A stretch of 64,000 bases of DNA from JACJYE01 sp964432875 (lineage in GTDB: Bacteria; Bacteroidota; Bacteroidia; Chitinophagales; Saprospiraceae), in NCBI GenBank assembly GCA_964432875.1, contig CAYSPJ010000004.1, positions 1 through 64,000 of the forward strand, read 5' to 3'. Positions 45,105-53,468 of the stretch are shown here, piece by piece. A program made the position numbers and the translations under genes. The notes beneath the pieces were generated by a model. It was not told where the DNA came from. It did not search any database and saw only the letters and a program-made list of their open reading frames with translations. Each line of letters starts with the position of its first letter. Position 1 is the stretch's first letter.

Positions 45105-46450
45105 GCCCCTACCCCCCGGCGTTTATAGCCCTTCAAGCCGTAAAACACCAGGTAGGCGTAAGCCAGGAAGGGCACCAGGAAGGAGAACTTGACGCCTAGA
45201 GGCGTATCGGCTGCCAAGCCCTGGAGGATGGGGATGATGGCACCGCCCACAATCATCATGACCAGCAGCGAAGAACCGTAGCTGGTGAACTGCTTGAGCC
45301 CGGCGATAGCCAGGGTGAAGATATTGGACCACATGATGGAGTTGAACAAGCCGACGCCCAGTACCGCCCACAAGGCGAGTTTGCCGCTGCCAAACATAGT
45401 GACGCCCAGCAGGGCCATGGCACAGACAGCAAAGAGGGCCATCAGGTTGTTGGGGGTTGATTTTCCAAAGAGGAATGCCAGGTAGTTGAGCAAGAGCACG
45501 ATGGTGAAGCCCCAGATTAAGGAGGTATCCAGTTGGTTGATCGTCACCGTAGCGATGACCACCGCAATGGCGATGACCGGCACGGGCAACATCTTCAGCG
45601 CCTTTTGGGCGAAGGTTTGCTCGCCGCTCAGCGCGATAGCACCGAGGAAGCGGCCCACCATGGCGCCGCCCCAGTAAAAAGCGACATAATTGCCGGCCAT
45701 TTTGTTGTCCATGGCGATGCTCGGCTCCGCTTTGAAATATTCGACCAGGAAGCTACCGATGGCAATCTCGGCACCGACATAGCAGAAGATGGCAATGGCA
45801 CCAAGGTAGAGGTGTGGATAGTTGCTCAGCTTGAAACCTTCCCTTTTTACTTCTTCCGACTGGATATTGGGCAGGTTTAAAAACAGAAAAACCAACCCGA
45901 TGGCAACCAGGGCGATGCCCAGGAAGAGGTAGGGGCTTTGCACGGTTTTCACATCCACGATTTCCGTATTCTGCAAGATGAGCCAGGCGCCGAAAAGCGG
46001 GGCGATGGTGTGCCCCAAGGAGTTGAGCCCTTGCGCCAGGTTGAGCCGGCTGGCCGCCGTCTCTTCTGGCCCGATGACGGCTACGTAGGGGTTGGCCGCC
46101 ACCTGTAGGATGGTGATGCCGGAAGCCAGCACGAAGAGCCCCAATAGGAAGATACCATAAACCACGAGCTGGGAAGCCGGGTAAAAGATGAAACAGCCCA
46201 GCCCCATCATCATCAGGCCGACGACGATGCCGCGCTTGTAGCCCACTTTTCGGATAATCATACCTGCTGGTATGCTCATCAGGAAGTAAGCCCCGAAGAA
46301 GAAAAACTGGATGAGTTGCGCCTGCCAGTGCTTCAAATCGAAAGCAGCTTTCATGTGCGGTACCAGGATGTCGTTGAGCGAGGTGAGTAGCCCCCAGAGG
46401 AAGAACAGCACCACGAGGGCCAGGAAAGAGAAGCGTGCACTTTTTAGCAT
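45101..46450 (-). CDS. FucP-type sugar:H+ symporter (MFS)
   Basis: A 449-residue twelve-helix transporter of the fucose permease branch of the major facilitator superfamily. It opens with RFSFLALVVLFFLWGLLTSLNDILVPHMKAAFDL, the branch signature. ANPYVAVIGPEETAASRLNLAQGLNSLGHTIAP in helix 4-5 and FYWGGAMVGRF at the start of helix 7 are also typical. Members carry L-fucose, glucose/galactose or N-acetyl sugars; the substrate is unresolved. ATG 46450 is used because the ~42 residues upstream are not conserved in the family. Its stop overlaps the cutC start. Confidence 0.92.
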   Translation of the reverse strand: MLKSARFSFLALVVLFFLWGLLTSLNDILVPHMKAAFDLKHWQAQLIQFFFFGAYFLMSIPAGMIIRKVGYKRGIVVGLMMMGLGCFIFYPASQLVVYGIFLLGLFVLASGITILQVAANPYVAVIGPEETAASRLNLAQGLNSLGHTIAPLFGAWLILQNTEIVDVKTVQSPYLFLGIALVAIGLVFLFLNLPNIQSEEVKREGFKLSNYPHLYLGAIAIFCYVGAEIAIGSFLVEYFKAEPSIAMDNKMAGNYVAFYWGGAMVGRFLGAIALSGEQTFAQKALKMLPVPVIAIAVVIATVTINQLDTSLIWGFTIVLLLNYLAFLFGKSTPNNLMALFAVCAMALLGVTMFGSGKLALWAVLGVGLFNSIMWSNIFTLAIAGLKQFTSYGSSLLVMMIVGGAIIPILQGLAADTPLGVKFSFLVPFLAYAYLVFYGLKGYKRRGVGA

Positions 46451-46615
46451 GGTGGTTGATCGTTTGGGGTGCAAAGTAAGAAAAAATTGGATAGTCGCGA
46501 GTTTCAAGCTGCGAGTTGTTTGTTTTGGTACAGCAAAGCATGGCGGACTAGCCTCAGTAAGGCAAGCTCGTGCCACTTAAAGTCACCCAGTTTGCTAGGA
46601 TTAACGCTATGCCTT

Positions 46616-47149
46616 TTACGGCTTTTGCTTTGAGAGCACATCGCGGGCCGAGTATATCTTCGGCTCCCAATATGACGACTTGGAAATATTGTCGATCACT
46701 ACGCCCCGGGAGGTGCTGTGGATGACCTCGATGCCCGCCTTGCTGTTGCGCACCACCATCGAGACGTGGAAAATCTCACCATTGGGCGAGCGCTTGAAGA
46801 AGATTAAATCGCCGGGCTTGACGTCCTTGATGTTCACCTTGCGGCCTTCCTGCGCCTGATGGCGCGAGCTGGCCGAGAGCTTGAGGTCAAAGTTTTTCAT
46901 CACATAGCCCGTGAAGCCGGAGCAGTCGAAGCCGCGGGGGTCTTTGCCGCCGGCGCGATATTTGGTGCCGAGTAGCTCCTGGGCGTATCCAACCACCTCT
47001 TGCCGGAAGCTGTACTCGGCATCCTCGCCGGCGCTGGCGCGCGATGGATTGCGCACCGCCCCCGTGGGCGTGGCGGTCAAGACCCCGCAAGCGGGCAGGT
47101 AGATCAAGATCGAGAGCAGCAAGGCAGTGGCTTTGATGGAATGCTTCAT
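46616..47149 (-). CDS. NlpC/P60 (C40) peptidase, lipoprotein
   Basis: A 177-residue wall hydrolase, probably cutting D-gamma-Glu to diamino-acid bonds. The signal ends IYLPAC (Cys21). The C40 domain has RGFDCSGFTGYV with catalytic Cys76, VKPGDLIFFKR, and FHVSMVV with the catalytic His. The third polar residue comes from VIHSTSRG. A single-domain, membrane-anchored form like E. coli Spr/MepS. Monocistronic. Confidence 0.93.
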   Translation of the reverse strand: MKHSIKATALLLSILIYLPACGVLTATPTGAVRNPSRASAGEDAEYSFRQEVVGYAQELLGTKYRAGGKDPRGFDCSGFTGYVMKNFDLKLSASSRHQAQEGRKVNIKDVKPGDLIFFKRSPNGEIFHVSMVVRNSKAGIEVIHSTSRGVVIDNISKSSYWEPKIYSARDVLSKQKP

Positions 47150-47499
47150 AGGGCGATTTTTTTGGGTTAATGGACTGAAAAAACGGGCGGGCGGGAAAGT
47201 TTATTTTGGGGAGGGGGTGAAGGTTGTGTTAAGGCAGGCGGTGCTTGTTATGAAGTACTACTGCCCTGCCTGCCGACTTTCGAGTACGTCTACAACAACA
47301 TGCAGGCAGGCTGCCCGACGAGGCTTTGCGCGCCAAGCTGTGCAGCCACTTTCTACGAGCAAAAAACCGGAGGTCAGGGAGATTGAAGCGTTGGCGAGAT
47401 AAGGCCTGCGCGTATGGCGGTAAGCCACCTAAATTCACCATCTCCATCCCGTTATTACTGGCGGCGGTTCGGCCGGTCAGGGCGAATCGTCGTGCTTTA
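47150..47499. other. Intergenic region upstream of the C40 peptidase and downstream of fdhD
   Basis: About 350 bases between the C40 start and the fdhD stop. It contains a 9-bp inverted repeat CCTGCCTGC / GCAGGCAGG with ~40 bases between arms near 47265-47325. No coding frame with family features or promoter consensus was found. Confidence 0.4.
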
Positions 47500-48381
47500 C
47501 TATCGCAACAAGATCCGCTCCTCCCCGCAATAGACATTGAAGCGCTCGCCGCGCAAGAAGCCGATGAGGGTCATGCCGTGCTCCTGGGCCAGCTCGACGG
47601 CCAGGCTGGAGGGGGCGCCTACGGCTACCAGTATCGGCACGCCCGCCATGGCTGCTTTCTGTACCAGCTCAAAGCTCAGCCGGCCGCTTAGCATCACAAT
47701 CTGCTCGCGCAGGGGGATCTGCCCGGCAGCCAGGGCGGCCCCCAGCAGCTTATCCAATGCATTATGACGGCCCACGTCTTCGTGCAAAGCTATAAGCTGG
47801 CCTTGTGCCGTAAAGGACGCGGCAGCATGGATGCCGCCGGTGCATTCAAAAAGGGCTTGCTGCCCCAGCAGCTGTCCCGGCAGTCCCAAGATGGCCTCTC
47901 GCGCGACGACAGGCAGCCCCCGGCTCGGGTAATAGCAGGAGATTCCTTCCACTAGCTCGATAGAGCTTTTACCGCAGACCCCGCAACTGGATGAAGTGTA
48001 AAAGTGGCGGCTGAGGCGCTCGTAATCGACTGAGACAGCGCTGGACAGTTCGACCAACAGGATATTGTCGCGAACATCCGGTGCTAGGACCTGGTCGAGG
48101 TGGCGCATGTCCGTTACATCATCCGCTTTGCCGATCAGCCCCTCGGTGAAGAGAAAGCCCAGGGTCAACTCTTTGTCATGCCCGGGGGTGCGCATGGTGA
48201 CGGCCAGGCTGCGCTGCTGGCGCTGCCCATCAGGGCCAAAAGCCAGCCTGATTTCCAGGGGCTCTTCCACCGCCAGCAAGTCTCCCTGTTGCTCAATGGC
48301 AAGCTCGGGCCCTACCCGCAGGGCTAGGACTTGCTTAATACCGCTAGACGGCGGCGGGCTGGTCGTGGCTTTTTTTGGCAT
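47500..48381 (-). CDS. fdhD: Formate dehydrogenase accessory sulfurtransferase FdhD
   Basis: A 293-residue protein that moves sulfur from a cysteine desulfurase to the molybdenum cofactor of formate dehydrogenase. The domain starts with LLAVEEPLEIRLAF and carries SSSCGVCGKSSIE with the essential CxxC pair. It ends with FECTGGIHAAASF, HEDVGRHNALDKLLG and SGRLSFELVQKAAMAGVPILVAVGAPSSLAV. No formate dehydrogenase or molybdopterin gene is in the window. ATG 48381 is used; ATG 48435 adds 18 residues and cannot be excluded. Divergent from yraN. Confidence 0.93.
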   Translation of the reverse strand: MPKKATTSPPPSSGIKQVLALRVGPELAIEQQGDLLAVEEPLEIRLAFGPDGQRQQRSLAVTMRTPGHDKELTLGFLFTEGLIGKADDVTDMRHLDQVLAPDVRDNILLVELSSAVSVDYERLSRHFYTSSSCGVCGKSSIELVEGISCYYPSRGLPVVAREAILGLPGQLLGQQALFECTGGIHAAASFTAQGQLIALHEDVGRHNALDKLLGAALAAGQIPLREQIVMLSGRLSFELVQKAAMAGVPILVAVGAPSSLAVELAQEHGMTLIGFLRGERFNVYCGEERILLR

Positions 48382-48517
48382 CTGTGTCTGGCTTGGCTTG
48401 CTCAAATGTACGGCTTCTGCTCCAAAAACTATCATCGCTAAGCGCCAATGGCCATCGATAGTTGGCTAGCCAGAAGTTTTTTATATTTTTAGGCAGCAAA
48501 ATAGCTTGAAAAGACCG

Positions 48518-48883
48518 ATGGCACAGCACAACGAAACGGGCAAGACGGGAGAGGAGCTCGCCCGCGAATATCTCGAAAGCGCCGGCTACCCCATCCTGGC
48601 AGTAAACTGGCGCTACCGGCGTGCTGAGCTGGATCTCATCATGATGGATGGCCCTATACTGGTCTTTGTGGAGGTGAAGACGCGGCGCACCGACGCCTTC
48701 GGCCGCCCTGAGGAGGCGGTGAACCGCAAAAAGATGAAAATGATGGCCGCTGCTGCTGCGGCTTATATGGAAGCTATCGGCCACGAGTGGGAGGTGCGTT
48801 TCGACGTGGTCTCTATCCTCTTCCGCTCCCGGGATGATTTTGAATTGGAGCATTTAAAAGATGCCTTTTTCCCGGGGCTGTAG
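48518..48883 (+). CDS. yraN: YraN family protein (UPF0102), restriction-nuclease fold
   Basis: A 121-residue protein of the UPF0102 family. The core ELDLIMMDGPILVFVEVKTRR holds the Asp and ExK residues of a PD-(D/E)XK nuclease fold, and GKTGEELAREYLESAGY starts the domain. It is widespread, often beside ribonuclease HII; the biochemical role is unsettled. ATG 48518 is preferred over TTG 48506. Confidence 0.9.
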   Translation: MAQHNETGKTGEELAREYLESAGYPILAVNWRYRRAELDLIMMDGPILVFVEVKTRRTDAFGRPEEAVNRKKMKMMAAAAAAYMEAIGHEWEVRFDVVSILFRSRDDFELEHLKDAFFPGL

Positions 48884-48986
48884 TTGACCATCAGGATTAT
48901 GCATCCCTGCCAAGATTGGGATGATTCAGCAGGAGGTTGTATCACAAAAAACAGCTAAAATATCGAACCCTAAAGCGCATCTTGCG

Positions 48987-48994
48987 TATATTTG
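48987..48994 (+). promoter_or_regulatory. -7 box of the TetR-family gene
   Basis: TATATTTG, a full TAnnTTTG match. It abuts the operator palindrome and ends 29 bases before ATG 49024. No spaced -33 TTG seen. Confidence 0.5.
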
Positions 48995-48995
48995 G

Positions 48996-49013
48996 GCATA
49001 CTAACCAGTATGC
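48996..49013. promoter_or_regulatory. Predicted TetR autoregulatory operator
   Basis: GCATACT-AACC-AGTATGC: a perfect 7-bp inverted repeat with a 4-bp centre. It lies between the -7 box and the regulator's start codon, where a bound dimer would block transcription start. Confidence 0.75.
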
Positions 49014-49023
49014 AAATAAACAC

Positions 49024-49614
49024 ATGAAAAACTTAAGGAGGCAAATACAAGAAAAAAACCGGGAGGCCATGCACGAGCACGGTTATCAAGGCCTGCGTGC
49101 CGATTTGGTCATCAAAGAGCTAGGCCTTACCAAGGGGGCTTATTACCACTACTTTTCCGGCAAGCAAGATTTGGGCTACAGCATACTCGACGAGCTGATC
49201 GCCCCGCGATACCTCGGCCATTGGAATGCCCTGAATGATTACTTCGGGCACCCCATCGAAGGGATTATCGAACGGCTCAAGGCACTGCGCACGGAGCTAA
49301 AGGAAGAAGATTTTCAACGCGGCAGCCAACTCAACAACCTCATTCAGGAAATGGCGCAATTGGACGAAGGTTTCCAAAACCGATTACAGCGCATCGTGGA
49401 AGGTATGCGTCTGGCCATCGGCGGAGCTATCGAACGCGGGCAAAAAGCGCGGCTAGTCTCCCTCGATGCTAATCCGGACGAAATCTCCCTCTTTGTGCTA
49501 TCTTGCCTCATGGGGGCTTTTAGCCTGGCGAAAGCTTACCAAAGCCGCAGGTCATTCGATTTAGCCATCGAGCATTTAATCAACCACCTGCGTACTTTTA
49601 AAGGCAGTGGGTAG
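49024..49614 (+). CDS. TetR/AcrR family transcriptional regulator
   Basis: A 196-residue one-component regulator. The N-terminal helix-turn-helix reads GYQGLRADLVIKELGLTKGAYYHYFSGKQDLGYSIL (residues ~20-56). The ligand domain follows, with DELIAPRYLGHW and a C-terminal dimer helix (ISLFVLSCLMGAFSLAKAYQ). ATG 49024 is the first start after the -7 box and the palindrome; an upstream in-frame start would lie before the promoter. No efflux pump or enzyme gene is adjacent in the same direction, so other targets are unknown; self-repression is predicted. Confidence 0.92.
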   Translation: MKNLRRQIQEKNREAMHEHGYQGLRADLVIKELGLTKGAYYHYFSGKQDLGYSILDELIAPRYLGHWNALNDYFGHPIEGIIERLKALRTELKEEDFQRGSQLNNLIQEMAQLDEGFQNRLQRIVEGMRLAIGGAIERGQKARLVSLDANPDEISLFVLSCLMGAFSLAKAYQSRRSFDLAIEHLINHLRTFKGSG

Positions 49615-49683
49615 GACAAGCAATGATGATGGGGATTGGCATCATTCCACGGCGGGATGTCGTGGAGCGCCCGAGGCGCAGAT

Positions 49684-51318
49684 CTAGTCTTTGAAGATGA
49701 TTGTAGCTTCCAAATCCCAATTGGCGCGCAACTGCTGCTCCAGGGGTTGCAGCAGGATGGGTTCGGGCTGGCGGTAGAGGTCGTAGTTGCCGCTATCCCA
49801 GCGGCCGTTGGCATTCCAATCTGTAATAATACGGACGCTATAGTTGCCCGGAGAGAGGGCCTTGAATTCACGCTGGTAAGTGGGCGTATCACTAAGCCGG
49901 AATCGTTCCACCACTTCATTCCCTTTACCCAACAGCTCGATGACGTAGTGTTGTTCTGCCGACAGACTATCGATCGTCAGCACGAGCGTGCCAAAGTTTT
50001 TACGCAGCTCGGCGCGGTATTGTAGGCTGATGGTGTCGTTTTGCAGGCCATAGATATCGGTAAGGGCCCCGGGCATCATTTCCATCTGGTAAGGGAGGCC
50101 TTCTTTCCAGGGATAAGAGATCGAGAGACGGCGCTGCCCGTTGGTATCTAGCGCAAGCTCAGGAGTGATCAAGGTTAGGAGGGTATCTTCATAAAAGCGG
50201 ATCAAGCTGGTATCATATTCCTGGATGGGATGGTTGAAAGTGAGCTCAATAGGATTACTGGGGTTAAGATTGGACACCGAAGCCCCAGGGCGGGCAAGGT
50301 CGAGCCGCGCCGTTTCCAGAAACTGCGCGCGGCTGCGCGCCCTTATTTGCACCGTATCCTTGAAGAGCGTATCCTGCTGGATGAACAAATTCCAGCCCTT
50401 TTCTTCCGGAAAGTCGTACCACACTTTTACTGTATCAGGAGCTAACTCATAAATGAGCCTTTGCCCCTCATCCTGATAAGAAAAATCCAGATTCAAATCA
50501 GGCGCAGGTTTGTTGAAAATCAGGCGCAGCAGCCCGTAGCGGCTATCGTCCTTTTCCAATAGCCGCAGCGGCTGCTCCTCGGCGAAGAGGCGGATAAAGA
50601 CCTGGGGCGGTAAGCTATCGCTGACCGTAAGCAAGGAATCCGGGAAGCCAATCGGCTCTTGAGATTGGTCGAAGCGGTAATTTAGGTTGGCATCTTTCAA
50701 GGCGAAGCCCTTGAAAAGGCCGGCTTTGACGTTTTCAATCCGGAAAAGCCCGTCCTTACCAGTGCGGGCGAAATAGAAAGGGCGCAGCTTGCGCACCACC
50801 GTATCGGAAAGGTTGTCGTAGAGCATGAAGAGCGCGCCCTCTACCGGTTCGGCCGTTTTTGCGTCTACTATTTTGCCGGAAACGCTGAGCGAGTCAATGT
50901 AATCCCCAGTAGAAAAGACAAAACGCAGGTTTTCGGCCGGGTTGCGCTCAGTGAGGTCTCGCACCGCTTCACCAAAATTGATGGTATAGGTCGCTTCGGG
51001 CCGCAGCACTTCGCGCTCGTCGAAATCGAAGTGCACGGTCCTTTTTTTTAAGCTGACCGTATGCTTGTACTCCAGAGGCGGGGAAATGACCACTTGGTTG
51101 AAAACATCCTGTACTTCCACCCATTCGTCGAAGGTGAGTTCGATGCGCTGTTTTTCAAAGCGGGTCTGCAGATTGGGTGTAGATTTTTCTGGCACCAGCC
51201 GAGGCGGGGTTTCATCTTTGAGCCCTCCTTCCGGCGGCATGGGGTTGGCGCAATTGGACAGGATGGCTGCCAACGCAATCAACAGCAGCAGGCGGATATG
51301 AGGCGGTGATACAATCAT
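49684..51318 (-). CDS. Lipoprotein with SbsA-type Ig-like domain
   Basis: A 544-residue lipoprotein: signal ending AILSNC (Cys23), then ANPMPPEGGLKDETPPRLV, a hallmark start of Bacteroidota SbsA Ig-like (Big_5) surface lipoproteins. One Ig-like domain spans about 32-125 (IELTFDEWVEVQDVFNQVVISPP). A carboxypeptidase-regulatory-like domain follows (VSGKIVDAKTAEPVEGALFMLYD), then more beta domains. The last ends with WNANGRWDSGNYDLYRQPEPI. A structural or adhesive surface role is probable. ATG 51318 or 51333. It follows the 51410 gene on the same strand and may share its transcript. Confidence 0.82.
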   Translation of the reverse strand: MIVSPPHIRLLLLIALAAILSNCANPMPPEGGLKDETPPRLVPEKSTPNLQTRFEKQRIELTFDEWVEVQDVFNQVVISPPLEYKHTVSLKKRTVHFDFDEREVLRPEATYTINFGEAVRDLTERNPAENLRFVFSTGDYIDSLSVSGKIVDAKTAEPVEGALFMLYDNLSDTVVRKLRPFYFARTGKDGLFRIENVKAGLFKGFALKDANLNYRFDQSQEPIGFPDSLLTVSDSLPPQVFIRLFAEEQPLRLLEKDDSRYGLLRLIFNKPAPDLNLDFSYQDEGQRLIYELAPDTVKVWYDFPEEKGWNLFIQQDTLFKDTVQIRARSRAQFLETARLDLARPGASVSNLNPSNPIELTFNHPIQEYDTSLIRFYEDTLLTLITPELALDTNGQRRLSISYPWKEGLPYQMEMMPGALTDIYGLQNDTISLQYRAELRKNFGTLVLTIDSLSAEQHYVIELLGKGNEVVERFRLSDTPTYQREFKALSPGNYSVRIITDWNANGRWDSGNYDLYRQPEPILLQPLEQQLRANWDLEATIIFKD

Positions 51319-51409
51319 ACAGGACTTAACCATATTGTAGTTGGAAAAACGTAGCCAAGCTTGTGCGCTCAGCCACATTTCAAGATCGTCGGGCTTGATT
51401 TTGTATCTC

Positions 51410-51856
51410 TTAGCCCTTTACTCGGCGCACATCCGTCAGGGAATAGATCAGCCGGTTGATATCAGTGGCATTCAGAAATAGTTTGCCTTTGATAGTAATC
51501 GGCTCGGCGGTGTATTCGATAGATTCTAAGGCAAAAACTTCCATGACTGTTTCCGGCCCAGCCCCTCCGCAGAAGAAGCACATGTTGTAAGGATAAGCCG
51601 AGAAGATAAACTCTTTATGGCCTTTGTAACCCTCCACCGGGATGATGTAGCCGCGCACCGTCACCTCCTTGCCCTCCAGGGCTTGCACCTCGGCGCTGAA
51701 GACAGGGACGTCCACTTTAAAGCCCATCTCTTCATTGTATTCCTTTTTATAGGTGATCTTGGAGAGGGTCTTCCAAATCGGGGCCTGCGAATACGCGGGC
51801 TGCAGGGCGACAAGCCCCAGGACTGCTGCAAGTGCAAAAACGAATTTCTTCATCAT
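51410..51856 (-). CDS. Small exported protein with CxxC motif, DUF3299-like
   Basis: A 148-residue protein with a signal peptide (cleavage near PAYSQ). The compact domain has GKEVTVRGYIIPVEGYKGHKEFIFSAYPYNMCFFCGGAGPETVMEV. The YNMCFFCGG string puts a CxxC next to a beta barrel-like fold resembling an OB fold. It resembles the DUF3299 family, of unknown function; the Cys pair could bind metal or act in redox. A TAnnTTTG box at 51903-51910 (minus) precedes it. Confidence 0.65.
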   Translation of the reverse strand: MMKKFVFALAAVLGLVALQPAYSQAPIWKTLSKITYKKEYNEEMGFKVDVPVFSAEVQALEGKEVTVRGYIIPVEGYKGHKEFIFSAYPYNMCFFCGGAGPETVMEVFALESIEYTAEPITIKGKLFLNATDINRLIYSLTDVRRVKG

Positions 51857-52200
51857 GATGCGTAGTTATTCAATAATTACTGGCTTATATAACATAAGCC
51901 TGCAAAGTTAACGTTTACCACTTGAAAAAGTGTTTTAATACTATGTTAAAAGGTAGGCAGTGCATGGCGCAATGCGCTTTTCCGACCAACTTTGTTGCAA
52001 CTATTGTGCGCAATTTTTAGAAGAACCTAAACCGTGTCTGTCTTTATAGCTCGATAACTGCCTTACGCTTGGCCCGAAAATCCTCATTTACGCCCGTAAA
52101 CTCTGGTTTTGGGCCTTCGCAGGCCTTGCTCTCAAACGCTAAAAGCGCAGACACCAGATAATGGACAGGCAATAATAGTAGCTATTAAATTCTTAATGCG
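51857..52200. other. Divergent intergenic region
   Basis: About 340 bases between the DUF3299-like gene (minus) and the esterase gene (plus). The only clear signal is TAACTTTG on the minus strand. No promoter box for the esterase was recognised, and no gene or RNA. Confidence 0.45.
51903..51910 (-). promoter_or_regulatory. -7 box of the DUF3299-like gene
   Basis: TAACTTTG on the minus strand matches TAnnTTTG and lies 47 bases before the start at 51856. No spaced TTG. Confidence 0.4.
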
Positions 52201-53169
52201 ATGACAAAACTATCTGTGCTCCTTCTCTTCTTAGCAGTATCCTTTATCCCACAATGCCCGACCGATATGGGCTTGATTGAAATCAATGATTTTGGGGATA
52301 ACCCCGGCAAACTGAAGTGTTTCCTCTACGCGCCAGAAGGCGTGGCGGCAAATGCGCCGCTCGTGGTGGTATTGCATGGTTGTGTACAAGATGCCGCCGA
52401 AATAGCCCGCCTTTCCGGCTGGAACCAACTGGCTGATGAATATGGTTTTCTGGTGCTCTACCCCCAGCAGCAGCGGGGTAACAACCTCAACAACTGCTTT
52501 AATTGGTTTGTGCCCCAGGACATCAGCCGGGGCAGCGGCGAAGTTCTATCAATCCAACAGATGGTCGCTCAGGTGTCCTCGGCTTATCCCGTAGACCGCG
52601 AGCGGGTCTTTGTGACCGGTATTTCCGCAGGCGGCGCGATGGTTGCCGCCATGCTGGCGGCTTATCCGGAGGTCTTTCGCGCTGGCGCAGCCATGGCCGC
52701 CGTCCCATATGGTGCCGCTGCTGACATGCCGGCCGGCTTCCGCGCCATGCGCGGTGAGATCGTGCTGGATCAAGAGGAATGGGAGGCCCGAGTACGCGAG
52801 CAGAACCAGGGATTCCCGGGTGCCTACCCCAGCCTGGCTATCTTCCACGGCACCGACGACCCCATCGTCAGCTTCGTCAATGCTCAGGAATTGACCAAGC
52901 AGTGGGCCGCTTTGCACGACCTTCAGCCAGAGGCTCCAACTGAGGTGGAAACATTTGAAGACAATCCGCGCGTCAGGCGAAGTATTTTCATGGATAGCGT
53001 CGGCCAACCCGTGCTACTGCGCTATGATTTTGATAGCCTTGGCCATGCCATCGCGGTAGATCCCGGGGAGGGCCCGCTGCAAGGAGGGGCAGAAGGTCAG
53101 TTTGCCAAGGATATTGACTTTCACTCTTCTTATTGGGCGGCGGAATTCTTTGGGCTGATTGGGCGCTAA
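52201..53169 (+). CDS. Exported PHB-depolymerase-type esterase
   Basis: A 322-residue alpha/beta-hydrolase of the extracellular polyhydroxybutyrate depolymerase/esterase branch. A signal peptide (about 1-18) is followed by VVVLHGCVQDAAEIARLSGWNQLADEYGF, whose HGC is the oxyanion region. The nucleophile is Ser142 in VTGISAGGAM. HGTDDPIVS offers the Asp, and SLGHAIAVDPGEG the His. It lacks a separate substrate-binding domain, so soluble esters or feruloyl/acetyl groups are as likely as PHB. Its stop overlaps the DUF4286 stop on the other strand. Confidence 0.9.
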   Translation: MTKLSVLLLFLAVSFIPQCPTDMGLIEINDFGDNPGKLKCFLYAPEGVAANAPLVVVLHGCVQDAAEIARLSGWNQLADEYGFLVLYPQQQRGNNLNNCFNWFVPQDISRGSGEVLSIQQMVAQVSSAYPVDRERVFVTGISAGGAMVAAMLAAYPEVFRAGAAMAAVPYGAAADMPAGFRAMRGEIVLDQEEWEARVREQNQGFPGAYPSLAIFHGTDDPIVSFVNAQELTKQWAALHDLQPEAPTEVETFEDNPRVRRSIFMDSVGQPVLLRYDFDSLGHAIAVDPGEGPLQGGAEGQFAKDIDFHSSYWAAEFFGLIGR

Positions 53170-53468
53170 CAGCTCTCCATCAGCGTCCGGAAAGCCACGT
53201 AGCGATTGTGGTAGCGTTCGCTATGCTCCTGTTGTAGGCGCTTGGCGTGCGTGTCCCGGTATTCCACGAAGGATGCCAGGTCGGGGCAAAGGTACTGGAT
53301 GGCATACGTGCTGCCAGCAGGGTCATCCTCGCCCAGGATGCGAAAGATGCGATATTCGTTGAATAAGCCCGTGCGCATCACGTCAGGGATATGCACGGTT
53401 TTCATCCATTGCAGCCATTCCTGCTCGACAGCCGCTTCGATTTTTATGGTGACGTTGTAAAGTATCAT
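53166..53468 (-). CDS. DUF4286 family protein
   Basis: A 100-residue cytosolic protein starting MILYNVTIKIEAAVEQEWLQWMKTVHIPDVM, the DUF4286 signature. It has a ferredoxin-like pattern and no catalytic motif. Its ATG overlaps the murA stop (ATGA at 53465-53468), so the two are translationally coupled. It is last in the DUF4270-glmS-DUF4290-murA transcript. Confidence 0.88.
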   Translation of the reverse strand: MILYNVTIKIEAAVEQEWLQWMKTVHIPDVMRTGLFNEYRIFRILGEDDPAGSTYAIQYLCPDLASFVEYRDTHAKRLQQEHSERYHNRYVAFRTLMESC

